From Burkholderiales bacterium (GTDB taxonomy: Bacteria; Pseudomonadota; Gammaproteobacteria; Burkholderiales; Casimicrobiaceae), in the NCBI GenBank assembly GCA_016790165.1, contig JAEUPL010000008.1:167036-231035 (forward strand): a stretch of DNA of 64,000 nucleotides, given 5' to 3'. How positions within the stretch are numbered: position 1 is the stretch's first letter; each line of letters begins with the position of its first letter. The position numbers were made by a program, and so were the translations under genes. Below the pieces are notes generated by a model, which was not told where the DNA came from, searched no databases, and saw only the letters and a list, made by a program, of their open reading frames with translations. This document shows positions 25,953-34,162 of this stretch, piece by piece.

Positions 25953-27833
25953 ATGGGCGCTTATCAGGAGCATTACAACCGTTCGATCGAGAACCGCGAC
26001 GCGTTTTGGGCCGATGAGGCAAAACTGATCGACTGGAAGACGCCGCCGACCGAGATTTGCGATTTTTCGCGTCCACCATTCGCCAAGTGGTTCGGCGGTG
26101 GCACCACTAACCTTTGCCACAACGCGGTCGACCGACACGTTGAACGTCGTGGCGATCAGCTCGCGCTGCATTTCATCTCGACAGAAACCGACGTCGAGTC
26201 GAAGTACACATTCAAGCAGCTTTATTCCGAGGTCAACCGGGTCGCTGCGATGTTGCAGTCGATGGGCGTGGGCAAAGGCGATCGCGTGCTGATTTACATG
26301 CCCATGATCCCGGAGGCCGTCTTCGCGATGCTGGCTACGGTAAGAATCGGAGCGATCCACTCTGTTGTGTTTGGTGGTTTTGCCTCCGCGTCGCTCGCCA
26401 CGCGCATTGATGACGCCAAGCCAAAGGTCATCGTGTCGGCCGATGCCGGCATGCGCTCGGGCAAGGTGGTGCCGTATAAACCCCTGCTGGACGCCGCGAT
26501 TGATCTTTCCGAGCACAAGCCGGACAAAGTGCTTCTGTTTGATCGTGGCCTGGAACCGATGGCGACGACGTCGGGGCGCGACGTCGACTGGGCGGCCTTC
26601 CGCAGTTCGCACATGATGAAGACGGTGCCGGTCGAATGGGTCGAATCCTCGCACCCGAGCTATATCCTCTACACCAGCGGCACGACCGGCAAACCGAAAG
26701 GCGTGCAGCGCGATACCGGCGGCTATGCCGTGGCGCTGACGTCGAGCATGAAAAAGATTTTCGGCCTCAATCCGGGCGAGATCATGTTCTGCACCAGCGA
26801 TATCGGTTGGGTGGTGGGACACAGCTACATCGTCTACGGCCCGCTGCTGAATGGCAACACCACCATCATGTACGAGGGGCTGCCGCTGCGGCCCGATCCG
26901 GCGATCTGGTGGAAGATCTGCGCAGAAAACAATGTCAAGACGATGTTCTCATCGCCGACGGCGGTGCGCGTGCTGAAAAAGCAGGAACCGAAGTACATGC
27001 AGCAGTACAAACTGCCGGCGCTGAAGTACCTGTTTCTTGCCGGCGAACCGCTGGACGAGCCGACGGCGCGTTGGGTGAGCGATGCGCTGGGGGGGGTGGC
27101 GATCATCGACAACTACTGGCAGACCGAATCTGGTTGGCCGATCCTTGCGGCGCAGGTGGGCATTGAAGACACGCCCCGCAAGTTTGGGTCGCCGTCGTTC
27201 CCGGTCTACGGCTTCAATGTCAAGCTTAAAAGCGAGAGCGGTGCGGCGGTCGGCGCGGACGAGAAGGCTGTTCTGACGATTGAAGCTCCGTTGCCTCCGG
27301 GCGCGCTGATGACGGTGTGGGGGGACGACGAGCGCTTCGTCAAGACGTACTTCGGCACGTTCAGCGACGAGCAGGTGTACAGCACGTTTGACTGGGCGAC
27401 GCGTGATGCGGACGGCTACTACTTCATCCTCGGCCGCACCGACGACGTGATCAACGTCGCCGGACATCGCCTCGGCACGCGCGAAATCGAGGAAGCGGTC
27501 CAGGCGAATCCTCTGGTCGCTGAATGCGCGGTGGTGGGCGTGGCGGATCAGCTCAAGGGCCAGATCCCCGTCGCTTTCGTCGTGCTGAAGGACCCAGCGC
27601 AGGCCTCGGACGCCACCAAGGCTGCAATCGCGCAGACGGTGGACAAGGAAATTGGCGCCATCGCGCGCCCGGGTGCGGTGCATCTGGTGTCGCTATTGCC
27701 GAAGACGCGCTCCGGCAAACTGCTGCGTCGCTCCATTCAGGCGCTCGCGGAAGGCCGCGATCCCGGCGACCTGACGACCATTGAGGATCCGGCGGCGTTG
27801 ACGCAAATCAAGGCGGCACTGGGAATCAAATAG
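25953..27833 (+). CDS. prpE: Propionate-CoA ligase
   Basis: A 626-residue acyl-adenylating enzyme that activates propionate (and probably acetate) to the CoA thioester through an acyl-AMP. Family motifs: the N-terminal YNRSIENRDAFWADEAKLIDW block typical of PrpE, the P-loop-like YTSGTTGKPKG at about residue 240, DNYWQTESGWP, the hinge region RTDDVINVAGHRLGTREIE, and the C-terminal catalytic lysine in RSGKLLRRS. A GGAGG site lies six bases before ATG 25953. The rest of the methylcitrate pathway (prpB, prpC, acnD) is not in the window. PrpE rather than acetyl-CoA synthetase is favoured by the N-terminal block. The palindrome at 25869-25882 probably regulates it. Confidence 0.9.
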   Translation: MGAYQEHYNRSIENRDAFWADEAKLIDWKTPPTEICDFSRPPFAKWFGGGTTNLCHNAVDRHVERRGDQLALHFISTETDVESKYTFKQLYSEVNRVAAMLQSMGVGKGDRVLIYMPMIPEAVFAMLATVRIGAIHSVVFGGFASASLATRIDDAKPKVIVSADAGMRSGKVVPYKPLLDAAIDLSEHKPDKVLLFDRGLEPMATTSGRDVDWAAFRSSHMMKTVPVEWVESSHPSYILYTSGTTGKPKGVQRDTGGYAVALTSSMKKIFGLNPGEIMFCTSDIGWVVGHSYIVYGPLLNGNTTIMYEGLPLRPDPAIWWKICAENNVKTMFSSPTAVRVLKKQEPKYMQQYKLPALKYLFLAGEPLDEPTARWVSDALGGVAIIDNYWQTESGWPILAAQVGIEDTPRKFGSPSFPVYGFNVKLKSESGAAVGADEKAVLTIEAPLPPGALMTVWGDDERFVKTYFGTFSDEQVYSTFDWATRDADGYYFILGRTDDVINVAGHRLGTREIEEAVQANPLVAECAVVGVADQLKGQIPVAFVVLKDPAQASDATKAAIAQTVDKEIGAIARPGAVHLVSLLPKTRSGKLLRRSIQALAEGRDPGDLTTIEDPAALTQIKAALGIK

Positions 27834-27874
27834 CGGCTCGGTTCTGCGCGTTTGCCGCCGCGTACACTTCACGG

Positions 27875-28729
27875 ATGGCAAACGCAAACACCGAACTTCT
27901 GAAGTGGATCAATGAGTGTCTCGCACGCGGCCTTGCCGCCGATGCGCTCAAGGACACCGCTGTCCAGGCTGGATGGCACCCCGGAATTGTGGACGAAGCG
28001 ATGGCCGAGGCGCTCGGTGCCTCCGATGCGGCGGCGGAGACAGCCATTCCAAGGGCTCCCGATGCGCCTGTCACGGGCATTCCCGGCCCCGATCTCTCTG
28101 AGTGTGCAAACTGGGTTGATGCCGATGGGCGGCGCATCTACATCAGCGCTGTCGTCAAGCTGCCGCGCATTGTGGTGTTCCAGAATTTTCTTGAAGCCTA
28201 CGAATGCGATGAGTTGATTGAACTCGCCAAACCGCGTCTACAGCGCTCGCTGACGATCGACAACGCCACGGGCGGTGAGCAATTGCACAAGGCGCGCACC
28301 AGCGACGGTATGTTCTTTCGGCGGGGGGAATTCCCGCTCTGTGAGCGCATTGAACGGCGCATTGCGGCCGCGGTGCGCTGGCCCGTGGAGAACGGCGAGG
28401 GCTTGCAGGTGTTGCATTATCACCATGGTGCACAGTACGAACCGCACTACGACTATTTCGATCCGGCGCAACCTGGCACCGCAAAGATCATCCAGCGTGG
28501 CGGGCAGCGTGTAGGTACGGTGGTGATGTACCTTGCGACCCCCGCGCGCGGCGGCGGTACTTCGTTCCCCGATATCGGGCTCGAAGTCGCGCCGATCAAA
28601 GGCTCGGCGGTGTTCTTTGCCTACGACAAACCGCATCCGGACAGCAAGACGTTGCACGGTGGCTCGCCGGTGACGCAGGGCGAAAAGTACGTGGCCACCA
28701 AGTGGCTGCGCGAGCGCGAGTTCGCGTAG
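27875..28729 (+). CDS. Prolyl 4-hydroxylase-like 2-oxoglutarate/Fe(II) oxygenase (copy 1)
   Basis: A 284-residue protein. Residues 1-75 are an unknown N-terminal region (LLKWINECLARG). Residues 95-284 are a P4H-type double-stranded beta-helix oxygenase. The iron ligands are His191 and Asp193 (EPHYDYFDP) and His261 (TLHGGSPV), and the 2-oxoglutarate-binding Lys lies in GEKYVATKWLRER. Such bacterial P4H enzymes hydroxylate prolines or related residues in proteins; the substrate is unknown. A closely related paralogue starts at 29376 and a small lipoprotein gene lies between them. The start is ATG 27875, 41 bases after prpE; no strong ribosome-binding site is visible. Confidence 0.9.
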   Translation: MANANTELLKWINECLARGLAADALKDTAVQAGWHPGIVDEAMAEALGASDAAAETAIPRAPDAPVTGIPGPDLSECANWVDADGRRIYISAVVKLPRIVVFQNFLEAYECDELIELAKPRLQRSLTIDNATGGEQLHKARTSDGMFFRRGEFPLCERIERRIAAAVRWPVENGEGLQVLHYHHGAQYEPHYDYFDPAQPGTAKIIQRGGQRVGTVVMYLATPARGGGTSFPDIGLEVAPIKGSAVFFAYDKPHPDSKTLHGGSPVTQGEKYVATKWLREREFA

Positions 28730-28812
28730 TAGCGTGGCAGTGATCGAGCCGCCTCAACAATCCAGGATTGAGCCCGGCTTAGTGGGTGGTGCGCTCGGCG
28801 ATAATTCGTACC

Positions 28813-29373
28813 ATGTCGAATGGGCATAACCGCGTCACGTTCCTGAGCATGCTGACGTCCGTACGAGCGCTGTCATTTCTGCCCGCTTTTCTCTTAGGGG
28901 GCTGTGCGGTCGTGGAGACCGGGGCGGGGGTCGCCAAGGCAAGCGCTGCCGTGGTGTCAACCGCGGTGAGTGGCACGGCGACCGTGGTGTCTACTACCGC
29001 AACAGTGGCGGGCAAAGCGGTCGCAGTCACTGCAACCACGGCGGGTGCTGCCGTCTCCGCCACCAATTCGACGCGCCAACTGGCAGTCGCCACTGCCGGA
29101 ACGGCCGTTGCCGCCGGAGCGTTGGTGCACGGGGTGGCCAGTCGCATGGAGCAGCAGAACCGCGCGGACGATGTGGTGACGTTGCCAGCCATCGCCAACG
29201 CGACGAATCGCGTGACGACCAGTGATGGTCGCGTCTGGCAGCTCCGCGATTGTGCCGAGGTCGTCGCCGGGCAGAGCGGGCTGTGGGTGTTGCGTCGTAA
29301 CGGTGACACGTTGGTCCGTTTGGGTGGCGATTTTTCTTGTGCCGCCAGCGCCGTCGTGGTCACAAAGGACTAG
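28813..29373 (+). CDS. Ala/Val/Thr-rich putative lipoprotein
   Basis: About 186 residues. A hydrophobic segment ends in FLLGGC, a lipobox, so the mature protein is probably lipid-anchored. The next ~70 residues are an unusual low-complexity run of alternating Val, Ala, Thr and Ser (VVSTAVSGTATVVSTTATVA), which may form beta structure or a membrane-inserting segment. A small C-terminal domain with two Cys (LRDCAEVV..GDFSCAAS) could form a disulfide. The family is not recognised. ATG 28813 is used; ATG 28849 is an alternative that leaves a shorter signal. Its stop is two bases before the next P4H gene, so translation is likely coupled. Confidence 0.68.
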   Translation: MSNGHNRVTFLSMLTSVRALSFLPAFLLGGCAVVETGAGVAKASAAVVSTAVSGTATVVSTTATVAGKAVAVTATTAGAAVSATNSTRQLAVATAGTAVAAGALVHGVASRMEQQNRADDVVTLPAIANATNRVTTSDGRVWQLRDCAEVVAGQSGLWVLRRNGDTLVRLGGDFSCAASAVVVTKD

Positions 29374-29375
29374 CC

Positions 29376-30221
29376 ATGGCCGCTGCAAACGCGGATCTTC
29401 TGAAGTGGCTGAATGAGTGCTTGGCCCGTGGGCACTCCGCGGAAAGCCTGACCAAATCGGCGTTGCAGTCGGGTTGGCGAGACGAAGTGGTTCGCGCGGC
29501 CGTCGCAGAAGCGCTTGGACACTCGCTGATCGCCAATCGAACGCCATCACCATCTAGCGTCGAGAAGCGTATTCCAGGGCCGGACTTGGCGCAGTCGCCG
29601 AGCGTGCTTGACGTGGGTGGTCGCCGCATCGCGGTTGTGAGCGTGGTGAAGCATCCGCGCATCATCGTGTTCGGCAATGTGCTCGACGAGGCAGAGTGTG
29701 ATGAACTCATTGCGCTGGCTCAACCAAAGCTCGCCCGCTCGCTGACAGTCGACAACCGAACCGGTGGCGAAGAGGTTAACAGCGCCCGTACCAGCGACGG
29801 CATGTTCTTTGACCGTGGTGAATATCCACTGTGTGAGCGCATCGAGCGGCGTCTAGCTGCGCTGGTGCAGTGGCCCTACGAAAACGGCGAGGGCCTGCAG
29901 GTGCTGCGTTACCGCCATGGCGCGCAGTATGTGCCGCACTACGACTACTTCGATCCGGCGCAACCCGGTACCCCGCGCATCCTGGAGCGTGGCGGGCAGC
30001 GGGTGGGTACGATCGTGATGTACTTGCGCACGCCGGAGCGGGGCGGCGGCACGGTGTTTCCGGATATTGGTCTGGAAGTCGCGCCGGTGAAAGGCTCAGC
30101 AGTGTTCTTTGCCTATGATCGTCCGCATCCGGACACCAAAACGCTGCACGGCGGAACGCCGGTCACACTGGGCGAAAAGTATGTCGCCACCAAGTGGATG
30201 CGGGAGCGCGAGTTCGTCTGA
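29376..30221 (+). CDS. Prolyl 4-hydroxylase-like 2-oxoglutarate/Fe(II) oxygenase (copy 2)
   Basis: A 281-residue paralogue of the gene at 27875, alike along its whole length including the N-terminal LLKWLNECLARG block. Iron ligands are His188 and Asp190 (VPHYDYFDP) and His258 (TLHGGTPV), and the co-substrate Lys lies in GEKYVATKWMRER. Differences concentrate in residues 25-75, between the N-terminal block and the oxygenase domain, which may set substrate choice. The start at 29376 is two bases after the lipoprotein stop, so the lipoprotein and this gene form a unit. It is convergent with gdhA, with a 60-base gap. The substrate is unknown. Confidence 0.9.
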   Translation: MAAANADLLKWLNECLARGHSAESLTKSALQSGWRDEVVRAAVAEALGHSLIANRTPSPSSVEKRIPGPDLAQSPSVLDVGGRRIAVVSVVKHPRIIVFGNVLDEAECDELIALAQPKLARSLTVDNRTGGEEVNSARTSDGMFFDRGEYPLCERIERRLAALVQWPYENGEGLQVLRYRHGAQYVPHYDYFDPAQPGTPRILERGGQRVGTIVMYLRTPERGGGTVFPDIGLEVAPVKGSAVFFAYDRPHPDTKTLHGGTPVTLGEKYVATKWMREREFV

Positions 30222-30281
30222 ACCCGCGCTGCGACGCCGCGTGACGGGCATCGCATTGCCCGGTGCGGTGACCAGATCGGC

Positions 30282-31565
30282 TTAGGGATACAGGCCACGC
30301 TGCTCGCGGGCGGCAAGCACGCGGGTGCAGGCGATGATGAAGGCCGCTGTGCGCAGTGAGACCTTGTGCTTCTCTGCGGTGTGGACGACCGCCTTCAAGG
30401 CCTCGACCAGAATGCGCTCCAGACGATCGTTGATCTCGGTCTCGGTCCAGAAGAAGCTCGAAAAGTCCTGTACCCACTCGAAGTAACTTACGGTGACGCC
30501 ACCCGCATTCGCAATGACATCGGGCACAACGACAATGCCACGCTCGTGCAGGATGTCGTCGGCGGCCGGCGTCGTCGGGCCGTTTGCCCCCTCGACGACC
30601 AGGCGGGTCGCAATGTGGCTCGCGCGCGTTTCGGTGAGTTGGTTCTCCAGTGCAGCGGGCACAAAAATATCGCTCTTGATCTGCCAGAATTCGCTTTCGC
30701 TAACCGGTGTGACGCCCTTGAAGTCCCTGAGCGTGCCGCCGCTTGCGACGTGTTCCAGGGCAGCGTCCACGTCAATGCCCGCGTCGTTGGCGACTGCACC
30801 ACTGACGTCCTGCAGCCCGACGACGGTGGCGCCCGCCGCCTTGAACAGACGCGCCGCGATGCCGCCCACGTTGCCGAAGCCCTGCACGACGACACGGCTC
30901 CCTGCGATGTCGAAACCCAGCGAACGCGCCGTTTCTCGCGCCGTGATGTAGACGCCACGACCCGTCGCCTCGCGTCGCCCGAGCGATCCGCCGAGTGCGA
31001 TGGGCTTGCCCGTGACGACGCCGGTGGCCGTCGCGCCGACGTTCATGGAGTAGGTGTCCATCATCCACGCCATGATTTGGTCGTTGGTGTTGACGTCGGG
31101 TGCCGGGATGTCTTTGTCCGGACCGATGATCAGACCGATTTCGCTGGTATAGCGTCGCGTCAGGCGCTCAAGTTCGCCGCGCGTCAGCTGCCTGGGGTCG
31201 ACGCGAATGCCACCTTTGGCGCCACCATAGGGCAGGTTCACTGCCGCGTTCTTGACCGTCATCCACGCCGACAAGGCCATGACCTCGTCGATCGTCACGT
31301 CGGGATGAAAACGCACGCCCCCTTTGCCGGGGCCGCGCGACAAATTGTGCTGCGCCCTAAAGCCCTCAAAATGCGCCACCGTGCCGTCGTCCCGGTTGAT
31401 CGGGATGTCGACCGCCAGCACGCGTTTGCAGCGCTTGAGCGTTTCCACCCAGCGAGCAAGATGGCCGAGGTGTGGCGTGACGCGATCCACTTGCTGCAAA
31501 TAAACCTGCCACGGGCTGCTTGGCGTGTTGGGAACATAGGAAAGACCGCTGATGCTGTTGGCCAT
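30282..31565 (-). CDS. gdhA: Glutamate dehydrogenase
   Basis: A 427-residue hexameric-type Glu/Leu/Phe/Val dehydrogenase interconverting glutamate with 2-oxoglutarate and ammonia. The substrate domain contains [14 protein letters not shown] and the catalytic-lysine block [14 protein letters not shown]. The nucleotide-binding domain has [17 protein letters not shown]. The [15 protein letters not shown] and [14 protein letters not shown] blocks follow. ATG 31565 ([11 protein letters not shown]) gives the usual length; the upstream extension is His/Gln-rich and not family-like. NAD preference is suggested by the GFGNVG fingerprint, but cofactor specificity is not certain. It stands alone, divergent from an amino-acid binding protein that may supply glutamate (inference). 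Confidence 0.93.
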   Translation of the reverse strand: MANSISGLSYVPNTPSSPWQVYLQQVDRVTPHLGHLARWVETLKRCKRVLAVDIPINRDDGTVAHFEGFRAQHNLSRGPGKGGVRFHPDVTIDEVMALSAWMTVKNAAVNLPYGGAKGGIRVDPRQLTRGELERLTRRYTSEIGLIIGPDKDIPAPDVNTNDQIMAWMMDTYSMNVGATATGVVTGKPIALGGSLGRREATGRGVYITARETARSLGFDIAGSRVVVQGFGNVGGIAARLFKAAGATVVGLQDVSGAVANDAGIDVDAALEHVASGGTLRDFKGVTPVSESEFWQIKSDIFVPAALENQLTETRASHIATRLVVEGANGPTTPAADDILHERGIVVVPDVIANAGGVTVSYFEWVQDFSSFFWTETEINDRLERILVEALKAVVHTAEKHKVSLRTAAFIIACTRVLAAREQRGLYP

Positions 31566-31738
31566 GAATGTGCTCTCGGGCTGGCTGAGTTGCTGATGGG
31601 CGCAATGTAGGCCTGTACACGTCACGTGACGATGCCATTTATGCGGCTGACCATGCATGAACAGATTGCATATCTGCCACGCAAGGGTAAGAATGCGCCA
31701 CCTTTCACAGCGTCGGAGCGGCTCTAGGCCGAAGTCTC

Positions 31739-32623
31739 ATGCCGGGGAAAACAGTGAGTCGGCTCGCGTGTCGCGTTGCCGGCGTATATGCGGCGTTTGC
31801 GATCACAGCATGGAGCCATGCAGATACGCTATCGGACATTCGCGATCGCGGCGAATTCCGGCTGGGCCACCGTGAGAGTTCAGCGCCGTTCTCCTATATC
31901 GATGGCAAAGGGGAAGCCCTCGGCTACTCGGTCGACATTTGCCGGTATCTGTTTGATCGAGTGAAACTTGAGCTCAAGCGCAACGACCTCAAACTGCGCT
32001 TTGTGCCGCTGAAACCCGCTGATCGCATCGCCGCCGTGAAGGACGGACGCGTGGACGTGGAATGTGGGTCCACCACCAATACCGTGGAGCGCCAGAAGGA
32101 CGTGTCGTTCAGTTATACGACGTTCATGGCGGGCGCGCGGTTCCTCGGCAAGAAGGGCGCTGGCTTTCGCGAGGTGACTGACTTGAAGGGCAAGACCGTG
32201 GTGGTGACCGAAAAAACGACCACTGAAAAGGTGGTGCGGCAACTCAACGCCGAGCGCAATTTGAATCTCACGATTCTGACCGCGAAGGATCATGCAGAAG
32301 CGTTTGGCCGATTGGCTAAAGGCGAGGTTGCGGCGGTGGCGAACGATGATGCCTTGCTGGTCGGACTGGTGAGCGCCGCGCCGGATCCATCGGTCTACGA
32401 ATTTGTCGGAAAGTATGTTTCTGTCGAACCTTACGGCATCATGTACCGTCGAGACGATGTTGCATTTACGAAAGTAATTGATTCGGCGGTTGCCGCTCTG
32501 TTTTCGAGCGGTCAGATCCGTACGATTTACGGCAAGTGGTTCGAAAGCGGTGCCTTCAAGCTGCCGATGAACCAGTACATGAAAGAAAACGTCAAACTGC
32601 CGAACAAGTACGGGGTGCAGTAA
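31739..32623 (+). CDS. Periplasmic amino-acid-binding protein (PAAT family)
   Basis: A 294-residue exported solute-binding protein of ABC transporter family 3. The signal peptide ends SHA before DTLSDIRDRGEFRLGHRES. Family blocks are PFSYIDGKGEALGYSVDIC, the CGSTTNTVERQKDVSFS region with the ligand-binding Arg, and a second lobe with DLKGKTVVVTEKTTTE. The wording is closest to glutamate/aspartate binding proteins (GltI type). No permease or ATPase genes are adjacent, so it is an orphan component. The start may be ATG 31739 or GTG 31754. The 138 bases between this gene and the GGDEF gene show no recognised element. Confidence 0.87.
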   Translation: MPGKTVSRLACRVAGVYAAFAITAWSHADTLSDIRDRGEFRLGHRESSAPFSYIDGKGEALGYSVDICRYLFDRVKLELKRNDLKLRFVPLKPADRIAAVKDGRVDVECGSTTNTVERQKDVSFSYTTFMAGARFLGKKGAGFREVTDLKGKTVVVTEKTTTEKVVRQLNAERNLNLTILTAKDHAEAFGRLAKGEVAAVANDDALLVGLVSAAPDPSVYEFVGKYVSVEPYGIMYRRDDVAFTKVIDSAVAALFSSGQIRTIYGKWFESGAFKLPMNQYMKENVKLPNKYGVQ

Positions 32624-32761
32624 GTGCAGCACGCATTCACATGACGGTCGCCTGAGCGGAGCGCAGCGACTGGGTCAGGCTTGTCGCGCAAGTAGCTGCG
32701 CTGCATAATTCCGCATCCGGTTGCGGTTGCAGCGCGGGTCGACGCGATCACGAGGGGAAGG

Positions 32762-34117
32762 ATGGCGTGCGACTCGACACCCTCATCGAACGATCCTGCT
32801 ATGCCCGACTCCGAATTGAGCGCGGAACAACTGTTTGACATCGTGTCGCGTCATGTCGGGGCGACCATTTCTGTCTACGACCGGGACCTCGTATTTCGCT
32901 GGGTCAGCGATGGTTTTGCCAAGTGGTTTGGTCTGCCGCCGGATCGCCTTGTTGGGCGCACCCTCGCCGATTGCTACGGCGAGCACAATTTCACGCGATA
33001 CAAGCCCTACATTGACCGTGCACTCGCTGGAGAATCAGTAAGTTACGAGCGACAGGTGCGTGACCCGTCTGGCTTCGACGGCTGGCGGACAGTAAGCCTC
33101 GAGCCCTGGCGCGACAAGGACGGCAACGTCATCGGCGTGGTGAACTCAGCCCTGAGTGTGCACGAACTCAAGACGACGACGGAAGCGTTGCGTGCCGCCA
33201 ACCAGCGCTTGACGTCGCACATGGACAACAGTCCATTGGCGGTCATCGAGTTTGATGCCTCGTTGAACGTTGCTTATTGGTCGCCGCGCGCGGAGCGCAT
33301 GTTTGGCTGGCGCGCGGAGGACGCACGTCGGTTCTCGCTGACGCAATTGCTGGGCAGTAGCGATGCCAAGGACAATCCCCTGCGCCTCGCTTTCCAGCGC
33401 CTGCAAGCCGCCAAGGAAAGTAACAATCGCGTTGAAACCTCGCACCTGCGTGCTAACGGCGCGGTGATCCATTGCGAGTGGTTCAACTCCGCGCTCACCG
33501 ATGATTCAGGTCATGTGACGTCTGTGATGTCGTTGGTGCAGGATGTCAGCGAACGGGTCGAGATGGTTGAGAAAATCCGCGGCTTGGCGGAGCACGATTC
33601 GCTCACCGGGCTGCTCAACCGTAGCGCGTTCCGCGTGCAGATGGAGCGCGCGCTGAAGCGTGCACGCAACACGCAGGAGCTGGTCGCGCTGCTGTTCATT
33701 GACCTCGACGGTTTCAAGCAGGTCAACGATCGCTTGGGGCACGGCGCGGGAGACGACGTGCTGCGCGAAGTGGCCCGCCGAATCACGCGCGCCGTACGCG
33801 CGGCCGACATCGTGGCTCGGCTTGGCGGTGATGAGTTCGTGGTGTTGCTGGAGTCTCCCGTCGACGCACAGGTGGCTGAGGACATCAGTGGCCGGATTCT
33901 TAACCTGCTGATGCAGGACTACCCCTTCCTCCGCGGCGCCCTTGGCGATTCCGTTCCTGCGGTCGAATTGCCGCGCGTCGGCGCCAGCATCGGCGTCGCG
34001 GTGTACACGCCACAGGAGAGCCACGTCGACAGCCTGTTCAAGCGCGCCGACGAAGCGATGTACAGTGCCAAGCGATCTGGCAAAGGCTGCGTGCGGGTGG
34101 CCGTGCCTGGCGAATAG
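32762..34117 (+). CDS. PAS-PAS-GGDEF diguanylate cyclase
   Basis: A 451-residue cytoplasmic signalling protein without membrane segments. PAS domain 1 spans about residues 22-135, PAS domain 2 about 150-268, and the GGDEF domain about 278-448. The active site reads GGDEF at 355-359, and the product-inhibition I-site RAAD at 346-349 has the standard five-residue spacing, so active and feedback-controlled c-di-GMP synthesis is expected. The metal/nucleotide block FIDLDGFKQVNDRLGHGAGD is intact. What the PAS domains sense is not visible; no heme or flavin Cys motif was recognised. A GAGGGGAAGG site supports ATG 32762. It stands alone, convergent with the FAD oxidase gene. Confidence 0.93.
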   Translation: MACDSTPSSNDPAMPDSELSAEQLFDIVSRHVGATISVYDRDLVFRWVSDGFAKWFGLPPDRLVGRTLADCYGEHNFTRYKPYIDRALAGESVSYERQVRDPSGFDGWRTVSLEPWRDKDGNVIGVVNSALSVHELKTTTEALRAANQRLTSHMDNSPLAVIEFDASLNVAYWSPRAERMFGWRAEDARRFSLTQLLGSSDAKDNPLRLAFQRLQAAKESNNRVETSHLRANGAVIHCEWFNSALTDDSGHVTSVMSLVQDVSERVEMVEKIRGLAEHDSLTGLLNRSAFRVQMERALKRARNTQELVALLFIDLDGFKQVNDRLGHGAGDDVLREVARRITRAVRAADIVARLGGDEFVVLLESPVDAQVAEDISGRILNLLMQDYPFLRGALGDSVPAVELPRVGASIGVAVYTPQESHVDSLFKRADEAMYSAKRSGKGCVRVAVPGE

Positions 34118-34162
34118 CGCCCTATCACCGGGGGCCCGCGCCGCACAGAGTCTGCCTGCGTC

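Noticed and set aside
28921-29130. Val/Ala/Thr-rich stretch considered as a possible DNA repeat or phase-variable tract
   Set aside because: Codons vary throughout, and no tandem nucleotide repeat is present; it is low complexity only at the protein level.
30366-31610. 414-codon plus-strand frame opposite gdhA
   Set aside because: Mirror frame of a well-conserved gdhA; no family resemblance or ribosome-binding site.
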